Positions 50,986 to 59,932 of a stretch of DNA of 64,000 nt are shown in pieces. Every line of letters starts with the position of its first letter. The first letter of the stretch is position 1. Both the position numbers and the translations under genes were made by a program. The notes beneath the pieces are model-generated. The model had not been told where the DNA came from and made no database searches. It saw only the letters and a list, made by a program, of their open reading frames with translations. This DNA is from Mycolicibacterium brisbanense (lineage in GTDB: Bacteria > Actinomycetota > Actinomycetes > Mycobacteriales > Mycobacteriaceae), in NCBI RefSeq assembly GCF_001570425.1, contig NZ_BCSX01000041.1:1-64000 (forward strand). The letters are read 5' to 3'.

Positions 50986-52313
50986 GGCCCCGCTTTTCGA
51001 CACTGGCGGCCGCGGGCCTAGCGCTGACCATGGCTGTGCTCCTTGGTGTGGCCGTCCTTTTGGGCCGCGACACCGAACCGCCGGGACACGTCGTGGTGAC
51101 CGTGCGCCTGTGGGACCAACAGGCCGCGGCGGCCTACCGGGAATCGTTCGCCGAGTTCAGCCGGGAACATCCCGACATCGAGGTGCGCGTCAACACCGTA
51201 GCGTACTCGTCGTACTTCGACACGCTGCGCACCGACGTGGCCGGCGGCAGCGCCGACGATGTCTTCTGGTTGTCCAATGCCTATTTCGCCGGGTACGCCG
51301 ACAGTGGTCGCCTGATGGACATCGGGAAGACCTTGGGGACCAATGCTTCCCGCGCGTGGGAGCCGTCAGTGGTCAGCCAGTTCACCCGCCACGACGCGCT
51401 ATGGGGTGTGCCGCAGCTGACCGACGCCGGCATAGCCGTGTTCTTCAACGCCGACCTGCTCGACGCCGCCGGCGTCGACCTCACCGAACTGCTCGGCCTC
51501 CGGTGGTCCGACGGACCCGACGACACGCTACGCCCGCTGCTGGCCCGGCTCACCATCGATGAGAACGGCCGCACCGCCGCCACCGAGGGCTTCGATCCGA
51601 CCCGTGTCCGGCAGTGGGGGTACAACGCGGCCAACGACATGCAGGGCATCTACCTGAACTACATCGGCTCAGCCGGCGGCCAATTCACTGTCGGCGATCG
51701 GTTCGCCTTCGACAACCCGCAAGCCGTCGACGCGTTCACGTATCTGGTGCGGCTGATCAACGCCGACCACGTCGCGCCGCCCGCGTCGGTCACCAACGGC
51801 AACGGCGATTTCTCCCGCAACACGTTCCTGCAAGGCCGGATGGCGTTGTTCCAGTCCGGCACCTTCAACCTGGCGGCCATCGCCAACCAGGCCCCGTTCC
51901 GCTGGGGTGTGGTGATGCTGCCCGAGGGACCGAAAGGTCGGGTCAGCGTCACCAACGGCATTGTGGCGGCCGCTAATTCGGCCACCAAGCATCCCGACGC
52001 GGTACGCCAGGTGCTGCAATGGATGGGCAGCAAGCAAGGCAATGAGTTCCTCGGGGCGCACGGTGCCGCGGTGCCCGCCGTGCTGGCGGCGCAGCCGGTC
52101 TACCACGATTACTGGAAGTCGCGCGGAGTGGATGTGACCCCGTTCTTCCGGGTGTTGCGCGGACCGCATGTTCCGGCGCCGGGCGGACCGGGGTTCCCCG
52201 CCGGGTACCAGGCGCTGCGGCCGTATTTCGACGAGATGTTCCTCGGCCGTGCGGATGTCGCGACCAGCCTGGCCGACGCACAGTGGGCCGCGAACGGCGC
52301 TGCGGCACGCTAA
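50982..52313 (+). CDS. uspC: sugar ABC transporter substrate-binding protein (UspC-like)
   Basis: 443 residues, extracytoplasmic solute-binding family 1. The N-terminal 30 residues form one hydrophobic segment after MRPRF, but there is no lipobox cysteine, so the protein appears to be held by an uncleaved helix or secreted rather than lipidated. The binding-protein body has VVTVRLWDQQAAAAY, FWLSNAYFAGYADSGRL and a C-terminal NEFLGAHGAAVPAV. ATG 50982 overlaps uspB. It converges with the cyclase gene; the two stops overlap by 4 bases. Confidence 0.87.
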   Translation: MRPRFSTLAAAGLALTMAVLLGVAVLLGRDTEPPGHVVVTVRLWDQQAAAAYRESFAEFSREHPDIEVRVNTVAYSSYFDTLRTDVAGGSADDVFWLSNAYFAGYADSGRLMDIGKTLGTNASRAWEPSVVSQFTRHDALWGVPQLTDAGIAVFFNADLLDAAGVDLTELLGLRWSDGPDDTLRPLLARLTIDENGRTAATEGFDPTRVRQWGYNAANDMQGIYLNYIGSAGGQFTVGDRFAFDNPQAVDAFTYLVRLINADHVAPPASVTNGNGDFSRNTFLQGRMALFQSGTFNLAAIANQAPFRWGVVMLPEGPKGRVSVTNGIVAAANSATKHPDAVRQVLQWMGSKQGNEFLGAHGAAVPAVLAAQPVYHDYWKSRGVDVTPFFRVLRGPHVPAPGGPGFPAGYQALRPYFDEMFLGRADVATSLADAQWAANGAAAR

Positions 52314-55300
52314 CGGGCAGAGGACATCTCCTCGGCCCAAGCCAGGTGTCCTTCGAATCCAAGCGATTTCGCCCGATCGCGATACTTCTCGAGCAGTTCG
52401 GGATACGCCGCGTCACCCCGCGCTCCGGCCAACAAAGTCCGCAGGCGCAGCGCCATGATGTCGAACAGCACGAAGCCGGTTTCCACCGGTTCGGCGTCAA
52501 GGTGGTCGATCGCGGCCTCGACCTCACTCAGGTCGTCGACCGAGCCGCGGGCGATGAGTTCTTCGGCCAATGCCGTCACCGCGACCCCACGCCCCAACCA
52601 CTCCCCTGCGTCGATCTGGCGCGCCGCGATGTCGCGCAACGCGGCGATGGCGCCATCCCGATCTCCTTGATGGACCAGCCGCCGAGCGAAGGCAACGTCG
52701 ATGGGCGCCAGAACAGGCATGGCGAACCGCTCTTGCTCGACCGCCTCCCGGGTCTGCTCCAGCAGTTCGAAACCCTCGGCACTCTCCGGGTCCGCCGCGA
52801 CCAGAGCAAGCCCGCGTGCGCATCGGGCCGCGTCGAGCGCGTAGCCCTCACCGAGTTGTTCAGCGAATCGCAGGGTTTCAGCAGTCTCCTGCAGGATTTC
52901 CTCATCCATGCGCAACGTGCCGTAGGCCCAGCCGACGTTGGCGCTGTACACGAGCAGCACACCGCGAGCCGCCGGGTTGATATCCCGCAGTAGCGCCAGG
53001 CCCCGGTCGAGTTCGTCGCGCCAGCCGGGCTGCCCCCAACTGGATCGTGCGACAGCCCCCAGCATCGTCGCGATCAGCAACGGCGACTCCGTGACGATGC
53101 TGCCCCTGCGCGGATCCCCGCCCGACAGATCGATCACCCGTTGCGCCAGCCGCACCAGGTCACCCATCGCTCCCATCGCGAATTTGGCGATGAGCGTGGT
53201 GTGCATGAGCCCGACGATGAGATCCGGGTCAGCGATCGCATCGAGAACGCCGACGAGTTCGGATGCCAACTCGTCGGCTGCCCGGAAATGCGCGTGCCCG
53301 AGCAGTGCGCCCACCTGCCCGGCCATCCCGATGGCCAGCGACCGCTTGTCGTCGGCCTCCTCGGCCAATGCCCTCAGTTCATCGAAACCGGTATCCGAAA
53401 TGGCGCCACCGGAGCGAAAACTGGTGCCGGAGATCAACGCTCGCGGTGCGATCCGCAGGGCCGGGCGCTGCGGATCATCGAGCGGCAGCCGATCGGCGAC
53501 CTGACCGGCCCGCTCCCAACTCATCCGGGCCGCGCGGACGTCGCGGAACCTGGACCAGTCTCCGGCGCGCATGTGCCAGTCGTAGGCCTGGCGTAGCTCG
53601 CCGCCGGCTTCGAGGTGGTCGGCGATCAACGCGGCATTCTCGTCCCGCGGCTCGATCGCCGCAGCCACACAACGATGAAGCTGTGCCCGTTCGGATTTCA
53701 ATTGGGCGCGGTACATCACCGACCAGATCATCGGATGCCGAAACGCGTACTGCACCTTGGGTGTTGATGCCACCTGTTCGATGAGTTCGGCCGTGACCAG
53801 CCTGCTGAGCTGAGTCGTGTCGGCGAACTGGGCCAGCAGGGTTTCCTCGAACCGTGCGCCCACGACCGCAGCGGCACTCAGCGTGCGTTTGGCGGCGGCG
53901 TCAAGCCGATCGACCCGCGCGGCGATCGCAGCTTGTAACGTCGCGGGCACCGCAACATCGTCGGCACCGGCCGGACACAGATAACAGCCGCGCCCGCCGG
54001 CAAGAACACCGCGGTCCGCCAGATCACGCACGATCTCTTGGACGAAAAACGGGTTGCCCGCGGCACGTTGGGCGATCTGGCCGGCCAGACCGCCGACCGA
54101 GGCGTCGCGCCCGAGCAACCCGCTGACCAGTTCGGCCGTCTGTTCATCGTCGAGCGGCGACAGAGCGATGGTCTGCGCGCCGGGATATCGGCCGAGCACG
54201 CCGTCGTACTCCGGGCGGTAGGTCACCAGCACCAGCGACCGGGCCCGGGTCAACGTCGCGAGCAGGTCGACGAGCACCGCTTCGCTGACCGGGTCGATCC
54301 AATGTGCATCCTCGATCACGTACACACTCGGAGCCGGGCAAGCGGTCACCACGGCGTCGACCAGTGCCGCGACGCGTCTGCGCCGAGCGTCGGCCCCGAT
54401 ATCGGGCAGGCGAACTTCCGGGGCGCCGATGCTCAACGCGTCTTCCAGCAGCACCCGGTCGTCTTCGTCGATGTCAGGGAGCCTGGCCCGCAACAGCTTC
54501 CGCGCCGTTGCGTCGTCACCGACCCCGTCGACGCCGAACATCGCCCGCATCAACTCCGAGACCACCGAGAGCGGAACGTCGGCGGTGTGCGACTCACAGA
54601 ACGCCGAAAACACCTGAATGCCACGGCCGACCGCGATGGCCAGGGTCTCGGCGATCAAGCGGCTCTTCCCGATTCCCGGAGGCCCGACCACGCCGGCGAC
54701 GCATCCCGCGCCGCCGACGGTTCGGTCGAGCATGCCGACCAGGGCGGCCAGTTCCCAGCTGCGGCCGACGAGACGCGTGCCGCCGCGCCCGATGCGCGCC
54801 TGCTGGTGTGGAGCGATCCCGACCAGCCTGCGAGCACACACCGGTTCGCTGGCCCCCTTGATCCGGACATGTTGCGGGGCGTCGAGCACGACAGTGTGCT
54901 CGACAAGACGTGCGGTCGACTCGCTGAGCATGACCCCACCGGCCGGTGCCACCGACTCCATCCGCTGTGCCAATCCGACCTGGGCACCTACCGCGGTATA
55001 GCCGAGCGGGCCAGAGCCGATGTCGCCGGCGATGACCTCACCGGAATTCAGGCCGATGCGCAGCTGCAGCGGCAACCCGTCGCGGCGGCCGACGTCGACG
55101 GCCAGCCGCTGTACCTCCTGCTGAATCTCCAACGCCGTGAGACACGCACGAAACGCGTGATCTTCCAAGGCAATCGGTGCCCCGAACAACGCCATGACGC
55201 CGTCGCCGGTGAACTTGTCGACCGTGCCACCGTAGCGCTGGACCACCTCGGCACAGCGCTGCACCAGTTCGGTCATGATCTCGCGCAGGCGTTCGGCACC

Positions 55301-55468
55301 GACCGCGGCCGCGATGTCCATCGAGTGCACGACATCGGCGAACAGAACCGTCACCTGCTTGTATTCGGCCGGCCCGGCCGCCTCGGCGAGCGGTGCACCG
55401 CACGCGTCGCAGAACCGAGCGCCATCGCGCGCCACCCGGCCGCATCGTCGACACGTCACTACCGTCAT
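52310..55468 (-). CDS. zinc-ribbon / class III nucleotide cyclase / AAA ATPase / TPR protein
   Basis: 1052 residues. Zinc ribbon CRRCGRVARDGARFCDACG (5-25); class III cyclase domain (about 40-200) with the first metal aspartate in FADVVHS and KFTGDGVMALFG for the adenine-contacting Lys and second Asp; AAA ATPase from about 235 with GPPGIGKSRL and VYVIEDAHW; helical TPR-like remainder. In the second catalytic segment (GPLGYTAVGAQVGLAQRM) the usual Asp before the turn is Thr and the transition-state Asn is Gly, while the Arg is kept, so cyclase activity may be weak or lost. ATG 55468 gives the ribbon at the N-terminus; the longer frame is not used. Confidence 0.88.
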   Translation of the reverse strand: MTVVTCRRCGRVARDGARFCDACGAPLAEAAGPAEYKQVTVLFADVVHSMDIAAAVGAERLREIMTELVQRCAEVVQRYGGTVDKFTGDGVMALFGAPIALEDHAFRACLTALEIQQEVQRLAVDVGRRDGLPLQLRIGLNSGEVIAGDIGSGPLGYTAVGAQVGLAQRMESVAPAGGVMLSESTARLVEHTVVLDAPQHVRIKGASEPVCARRLVGIAPHQQARIGRGGTRLVGRSWELAALVGMLDRTVGGAGCVAGVVGPPGIGKSRLIAETLAIAVGRGIQVFSAFCESHTADVPLSVVSELMRAMFGVDGVGDDATARKLLRARLPDIDEDDRVLLEDALSIGAPEVRLPDIGADARRRRVAALVDAVVTACPAPSVYVIEDAHWIDPVSEAVLVDLLATLTRARSLVLVTYRPEYDGVLGRYPGAQTIALSPLDDEQTAELVSGLLGRDASVGGLAGQIAQRAAGNPFFVQEIVRDLADRGVLAGGRGCYLCPAGADDVAVPATLQAAIAARVDRLDAAAKRTLSAAAVVGARFEETLLAQFADTTQLSRLVTAELIEQVASTPKVQYAFRHPMIWSVMYRAQLKSERAQLHRCVAAAIEPRDENAALIADHLEAGGELRQAYDWHMRAGDWSRFRDVRAARMSWERAGQVADRLPLDDPQRPALRIAPRALISGTSFRSGGAISDTGFDELRALAEEADDKRSLAIGMAGQVGALLGHAHFRAADELASELVGVLDAIADPDLIVGLMHTTLIAKFAMGAMGDLVRLAQRVIDLSGGDPRRGSIVTESPLLIATMLGAVARSSWGQPGWRDELDRGLALLRDINPAARGVLLVYSANVGWAYGTLRMDEEILQETAETLRFAEQLGEGYALDAARCARGLALVAADPESAEGFELLEQTREAVEQERFAMPVLAPIDVAFARRLVHQGDRDGAIAALRDIAARQIDAGEWLGRGVAVTALAEELIARGSVDDLSEVEAAIDHLDAEPVETGFVLFDIMALRLRTLLAGARGDAAYPELLEKYRDRAKSLGFEGHLAWAEEMSSAR

Positions 55469-55543
55469 CTGGCTCTCTACCGACCCCGAAACTCCCCGCT
55501 CAGGATAGGTCTGTGGGCCACCCCGGATCGGTAGATTGTGCTG

Positions 55544-56440
55544 ATGCCCGTCTACAACAGCCGTACCCGGCGTCGCCTCGCCGCGGCGGCCCTGCTGGCC
55601 GTGACGATTTCGGTGACGACGCAGGCGTGCGCAGCCGGGCATTCCCCGAGCTCGACGGCACCGGAATCGCCGCCCGCCGCGGCGACCGCGGCCCCCGCGC
55701 CCGCGGCGCCGTTCACCGCGTCTCCCCCGCTCAACGGTCCGAACGACAACGCGCCCAAACCCCCTGACGCCGACCGCGACATCGTCAAGACGGCGTCACT
55801 GACGTTGACCGCGGCCGACACCACCGCGGCCGCCGACAAGGCCACGACCATCGTCACCGATGCCGGCGGACGCGTGGACAGCCGCTCGGAGGATGCCGGC
55901 TCCAGTTCGGGGCGCGCGCACGTCGCGCTGGTGCTGCGGGTCCCGGCCGCCAAACTCGACAAGACGATCACCGACGTCAAAGGGCTCGGCACCGTCAACA
56001 CCCTGGAGATCCATGCCGACGACGTGACCAACCAGCGCGTCGACCTCGATGCGCGGATCTCCGCATTGCAGACCTCGGTCGACCGGCTGCTCGGGATCAT
56101 GCGCGACGCGAAGGATCCCGACGCGTTGATCAAAGCCGAGAACGCGCTGTCCCAGCGGCAGGCCGATCTGGACAGCCTGCGCGCACAGCGCACTCAGCTC
56201 GGTGAGCAGATCGCCTTCAGCACGCTCAACCTCGACGTCTACGCCGAGAACTTCGGCGGCCCGACCAAGCAGTACCACGGGTTCTTCGGTCAGGTCGAAC
56301 GCGGCTGGGACGGCATGGTCAGCTTCGCCTCCGGGGCGGTCATGCTGTTCGGCCTGCTGCTGCCCTGGCTGGCGGCGCTGGCGCTGGCCGGCGGTGTGGG
56401 TTACGCCGCCATCCGGCTATTGACGACGCGGCGCCACTGA
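55544..56440 (+). CDS. DUF4349 membrane/lipoprotein
   Basis: 298 residues. A basic start and hydrophobic helix lead to a Cys at about 28 (SVTTQACAAG), a poor lipobox, then a Pro/Ala-rich linker. Residues about 75-230 are DUF4349: DIVKTASLTLTAADTTAAA, DAGGRVDSRSE, a coiled-coil (DLDARISALQTSVDRLL; ADLDSLRAQRTQLGEQI) and FSTLNLDVY. One membrane helix near the C-terminus (VMLFGLLLPWLAALALAGG). Function of the family unknown; probably envelope-associated. Divergent from the cyclase gene by 75 bases. The start is ATG 55544; a GTG two codons earlier is possible. Confidence 0.85.
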   Translation: MPVYNSRTRRRLAAAALLAVTISVTTQACAAGHSPSSTAPESPPAAATAAPAPAAPFTASPPLNGPNDNAPKPPDADRDIVKTASLTLTAADTTAAADKATTIVTDAGGRVDSRSEDAGSSSGRAHVALVLRVPAAKLDKTITDVKGLGTVNTLEIHADDVTNQRVDLDARISALQTSVDRLLGIMRDAKDPDALIKAENALSQRQADLDSLRAQRTQLGEQIAFSTLNLDVYAENFGGPTKQYHGFFGQVERGWDGMVSFASGAVMLFGLLLPWLAALALAGGVGYAAIRLLTTRRH

Positions 56441-56442
56441 CA

Positions 56443-57285
56443 TCACCTGCGCGGCAAGCTCGTGCCGAGCACCGTCAGCTCCAGCGCCAACGCGCTGCCG
56501 CACACCACGATCAGCACCGCGAACGCCACCCAGTCCCGCGCCTTGGGCCGCGACGGCAGCGCCGAGATCTGTCCGGTACCACCGCGCGCGGTGATCGCGT
56601 CACCCATCTCGTCCGCGCGGCGCAATGCCACGGTGACGGATGCCGCCAGCAGATCGACGACGTCGCCCACCCGTTGCTTACGCCGGGCCCGGAACGACTC
56701 CGCACGTTCCTTGGGTCGCAGCCTTCGTGCGGCATACAGCGTGCGGAATTCGTCGATCAGCATCGGGAAAGCGCGCAGCGCCAACGCGATTGTCACCGCC
56801 CAGTCGTGCACCGGGACGCCCACGAACCGCAACGGGCGGCCGAGCGTCGCGACCGCCGGGGCGATGTCGGCGACGTTGGTGGTCCAGGAAACGAGAGCCC
56901 CGAGGCCGAGCAAGACGATCGACAGCGCGGTGATGCGCAGGAAATTGAACAACCCGCCCAGGCCGATGTGCATCGACCCGACATCGATGATCGGGGCGCC
57001 ACCGGCCAGCGTCGCGGTCGCCGCGCCCAGCGCCATCAGCACCCACAACCAGAACGGCACCGAGGGGACCGCGCCGCGCGGGATGTGCGCCAGCCGGGCC
57101 ACCACGAGCACCAGCACCCCGACGAAGGCGATGGGCACCCAGCCCGGATAGAAGGTCAGCAGCACGCCGATGCCGGCCACCGCCACAAGCTTGGTGCCGG
57201 CCCACAGTTGGTGGATGACGCTGTCGCCGGGCACCGGCCGCAGCAGCACCATGGGCCTGCGTTGCCCTCGGGTCGGCGCGGTCAT
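56443..57285 (-). CDS. ECF transporter transmembrane component EcfT
   Basis: 280 residues, five or so membrane helices. The cytoplasmic coupling helix contains the ARG motif (MGDAITARGG) that contacts the ATPases; FPMLIDEFRTLYAARRLRPKER is the other family segment. With the S-A-A' fusion upstream it makes a complete energy-coupling-factor importer for a vitamin or metal that cannot be told from sequence. In M. tuberculosis a similar pair is Rv2325c-Rv2326c (from memory). ATG 57285 overlaps the fusion gene stop (ATGA). Confidence 0.88.
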   Translation of the reverse strand: MTAPTRGQRRPMVLLRPVPGDSVIHQLWAGTKLVAVAGIGVLLTFYPGWVPIAFVGVLVLVVARLAHIPRGAVPSVPFWLWVLMALGAATATLAGGAPIIDVGSMHIGLGGLFNFLRITALSIVLLGLGALVSWTTNVADIAPAVATLGRPLRFVGVPVHDWAVTIALALRAFPMLIDEFRTLYAARRLRPKERAESFRARRKQRVGDVVDLLAASVTVALRRADEMGDAITARGGTGQISALPSRPKARDWVAFAVLIVVCGSALALELTVLGTSLPRR

Positions 57286-59318
57286 CGGGCACCTCCTGCC
57301 GCGGTGGGCGCCATGGCCAGTTCCCCGTCCCGCAGATGCAGCGTGCGCGGGCACAGGCCTTCCAACCCCGAGAAGTCGTGCGAGATGACCACGACGGTCA
57401 GCCCGGTGTCGCGGCGCAGATCCTCCAGCAGCCGCAGCAGCCCACGCTGACTGGCCGCATCCAGACCGGCCAGGGGCTCATCGAGGATGAGTGCACGCGG
57501 GGCGCGGCCGAGCAAACCGGCGAGCACCACCCGCCGCATCTGGCCGCCCGAGAGTTGATCGATGCGGCGCTTGGCGAGCCCCGGGTCCAGGCCGACCGTG
57601 GCCAGCGTCGCCGTGACGCGCGCCTGATCGTCGACCGCGAAACCCGCGGACGAGGCGATCTCGCGCTCGACGCTGCTGCGCATCAACTGCAGCCGCGCCG
57701 CCTGAAAAGACATCGCCACGGTGCCGACCTGTCCGGACACCGGTGCGCCGTCGAGCAGGCAGGCTCCGTAGGTGGGCACGGTGAGCCCGGCCATGATCCA
57801 CGCCAGGGTGGACTTGCCAGATCCGTTGAGACCGTGGACAAGCAGTCCGTCGCCTTCGTTGACGGTGAACGTGACGTCGCGCAAAGCCGTTTTCGCCCAC
57901 GGGGTTCCGCTGGCGTACTCGTGTCCCACGGCGGTCAGCTCCAACACGGGTGCACCGGCTTCGTGGCCGGGGACCGTGCCTGACGGCACTGCCGCGGTCT
58001 GCACCATGTCGGTGTTGTCGGACGTGCCGCCCAGGTTGATCGCGCGGTCGGCCGACGACGCTTCGGCGTCGTAGTGGGTGATGTGCACGAGTGACATCTC
58101 GTGGTGCCGGGTCAGACCCGACAGCACGGTCATCAGTGTGTCGCGGCCGTTCTGGTCGACCATGCTGGTGACCTCGTCGGCGATGAGCAGTGCGGGCTCA
58201 CGTGCCAGCGCACCCGCGACGGCCAACCGCTGCAGCTCGCCTCCGGAGAGTCCACCGGTGTCCCGGTCGGCCAACCCGTCGAGGCCGACCTCGGTCAGGA
58301 GCCGGTCGACATCCGTTGTCGTGCCGGGCGGCAGGCCCCAGACCACATCGTCGGCAACCCGGGTTCCGAGCACCTGGCTTTCGGGGTGCTGCATGATCAC
58401 CGCGGTCCCGCCGATGCGGCCGAGCCCCACCGCTCCGGCGCGTTCGACGGTGCCCGCGGTGGGTTCCCGCCCGGCCAGCACCAGCATCAGGGTGGTCTTG
58501 CCCGAGCCGTTGGGGCCGGTGACCGCGACGTGTTCGCCCGGCTGCAGATCCAACGACACCGGACCCAGGGCGTCGTGGTCGACGCCCGGATACCGGAATC
58601 GGACGTCGACCAGGCGAGCGGGCACCGGCGCCACGGTTCCCGTGCCTGCGGGCGTGTCGAGTTTGTGGACGTCGGGGACGCCGGCCAGCCGGGTCAGTAC
58701 CCGCGACAGCGCCCACCAGCCGACCAGGCTGACGAAGCAGATACTGAAGATCCCTGACCCGAGGATCAACACGGGCCAGTAGTCCAGCAGCGTGGCGAAA
58801 CCGTGCTTGAGCGGATCGGCGAAGTCCCGCAGGATGGGGACACGGGCCATGGCCACGGCAAGACCGTCGATGTTGGCGGTCATTGATTCGAACGCGAGAA
58901 TGCGCAGCCGCGACAACACGGTCAAGGCTCCGACCAGCACCATGCCGAACAGCGCACCGGCGACGACGGCCGCGGCAAGAACAGTCGGGGTTCCCCGGCC
59001 ACGCCGTTTCACGATGCCCGTCAGTCCGCCGATGTACGCGCAGTTGACGACGGTCATGAAGCCGCCGAGCCCGGCGATCAGGAACGCGATGGTCGCCCCG
59101 GCGACGGTCGCGGCCAGCAGGACCCGCATCCGGTAGCGGTACGCCAGCAGACCCATCGGCACGGTGCCGAGCATCGAGAGGCCCGCCGCGAACGGCACCA
59201 CCACCGCGATGATGGCCGTGGCGGCACACAGCGCCGCCATCACGGCGGCCTGGGCGAGTTCCCCGGGGGTCAGCGGACCCGTCTTCCGTGGCTGGGTCGC
59301 CGATCCGGGAGCGCTCAT
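57282..59318 (-). CDS. ECF transporter fusion: substrate-binding membrane domain plus two ATPases
   Basis: 678 residues. The first about 230 form six membrane helices like an ECF S component. Two ABC domains follow: Walker A TGPNGSGKTTLML, signature LSGGELQRLAVAGALA and Walker B LLIADEVTSM in the first; Walker A HGLNGSGKSTL, signature LSGGQMRRVVLAG and Walker B LILDEPLAGLD in the second. So one chain supplies S, A and A', and EcfT is the partner. The Walker B of the first ATPase reads ADE-V instead of DEP, both keeping the catalytic Glu. ATG 59318 after the longer frame start; the N-terminus is polar. Confidence 0.9.
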   Translation of the reverse strand: MSAPGSATQPRKTGPLTPGELAQAAVMAALCAATAIIAVVVPFAAGLSMLGTVPMGLLAYRYRMRVLLAATVAGATIAFLIAGLGGFMTVVNCAYIGGLTGIVKRRGRGTPTVLAAAVVAGALFGMVLVGALTVLSRLRILAFESMTANIDGLAVAMARVPILRDFADPLKHGFATLLDYWPVLILGSGIFSICFVSLVGWWALSRVLTRLAGVPDVHKLDTPAGTGTVAPVPARLVDVRFRYPGVDHDALGPVSLDLQPGEHVAVTGPNGSGKTTLMLVLAGREPTAGTVERAGAVGLGRIGGTAVIMQHPESQVLGTRVADDVVWGLPPGTTTDVDRLLTEVGLDGLADRDTGGLSGGELQRLAVAGALAREPALLIADEVTSMVDQNGRDTLMTVLSGLTRHHEMSLVHITHYDAEASSADRAINLGGTSDNTDMVQTAAVPSGTVPGHEAGAPVLELTAVGHEYASGTPWAKTALRDVTFTVNEGDGLLVHGLNGSGKSTLAWIMAGLTVPTYGACLLDGAPVSGQVGTVAMSFQAARLQLMRSSVEREIASSAGFAVDDQARVTATLATVGLDPGLAKRRIDQLSGGQMRRVVLAGLLGRAPRALILDEPLAGLDAASQRGLLRLLEDLRRDTGLTVVVISHDFSGLEGLCPRTLHLRDGELAMAPTAAGGAR

Positions 59319-59394
59319 TTCTCGATTCTGCCAGCTGAAATCCGGGTGGTTCGGTGGCCGTTGTGTGAGGGGCGACACGACGGGGCCGGTAGAC

Positions 59395-59413
59395 TACATA
59401 GAAATTCTATGTA
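59395..59413. promoter_or_regulatory. MarR operator palindrome
   Basis: TACATAGAA-A-TTCTATGTA, a perfect dyad with 9-bp arms around one base, ends 12 bases before the MarR start. Size, A/T content and location are those of an autoregulatory MarR-family site. It may also act on the MFS gene in the same transcript. Confidence 0.75.
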
Positions 59414-59424
59414 ATTATGGGTGT

Positions 59425-59895
59425 ATGCCGACCCCCATCGCGGAAGACGCCGCGGCGCACCACAAGACCGAGCTCGGTGCGGAATTGCTCTCGGTCGTGG
59501 CGCGGCTGAATCGCCTCGCCAATCAACGTACCCGGCTGCCGCTGCCATGGGCGCAGGCCCGGCTGCTGTCCACCATCGAGGATCAGGGCCAGGCCCGCAT
59601 CTCCGACCTCGCCTACCTCGACCACTGCTCGCAGCCGACGATGACGACGCAGGTGCGTCGCCTCGAAGACGCCGGACTGGTGTCCCGCACCGCCGACCCA
59701 GGCGATGCCCGCGCAGTCCTCATCCGCATCACCGACGAGGGCCGACGCACCCTCACCCAGGCCCGGATCGACCGAGCCGCCGCGATCAACCCGCGGCTCG
59801 ACCGCCTGGCCCCCGAAGACCGCCAAACCCTGGCGGCCGCCGTGGAGGTCATCCGGCGGATCCTCGAGGACCGCGACCCGGCCGACGACAACTAG
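59425..59895 (+). CDS. MarR-family transcriptional regulator
   Basis: 156 residues. Winged helix-turn-helix: QARISDLAYLDHCSQPTMTTQVRRLEDAGLVSR with the wing DPGDARAVLIRIT, then a C-terminal dimerisation helix. In M. tuberculosis the comparable place after the ECF genes holds a MarR gene (Rv2327, from memory). ATG 59425 follows the palindrome at 59395-59413 closely; the longer open frame upstream runs through that operator and is not used. The MFS gene starts 37 bases downstream, so it is the likely target along with itself. Confidence 0.92.
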   Translation: MPTPIAEDAAAHHKTELGAELLSVVARLNRLANQRTRLPLPWAQARLLSTIEDQGQARISDLAYLDHCSQPTMTTQVRRLEDAGLVSRTADPGDARAVLIRITDEGRRTLTQARIDRAAAINPRLDRLAPEDRQTLAAAVEVIRRILEDRDPADDN

Positions 59896-59932
59896 TACAG
59901 AACCGACAACAGACTAAGGAGTTCTCGCCCCG

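Noticed and set aside
52310..55642. 1110-residue version of the cyclase protein
   Set aside because: The extra 58 residues overlap the divergent DUF4349 gene and precede the zinc ribbon that normally begins the protein.
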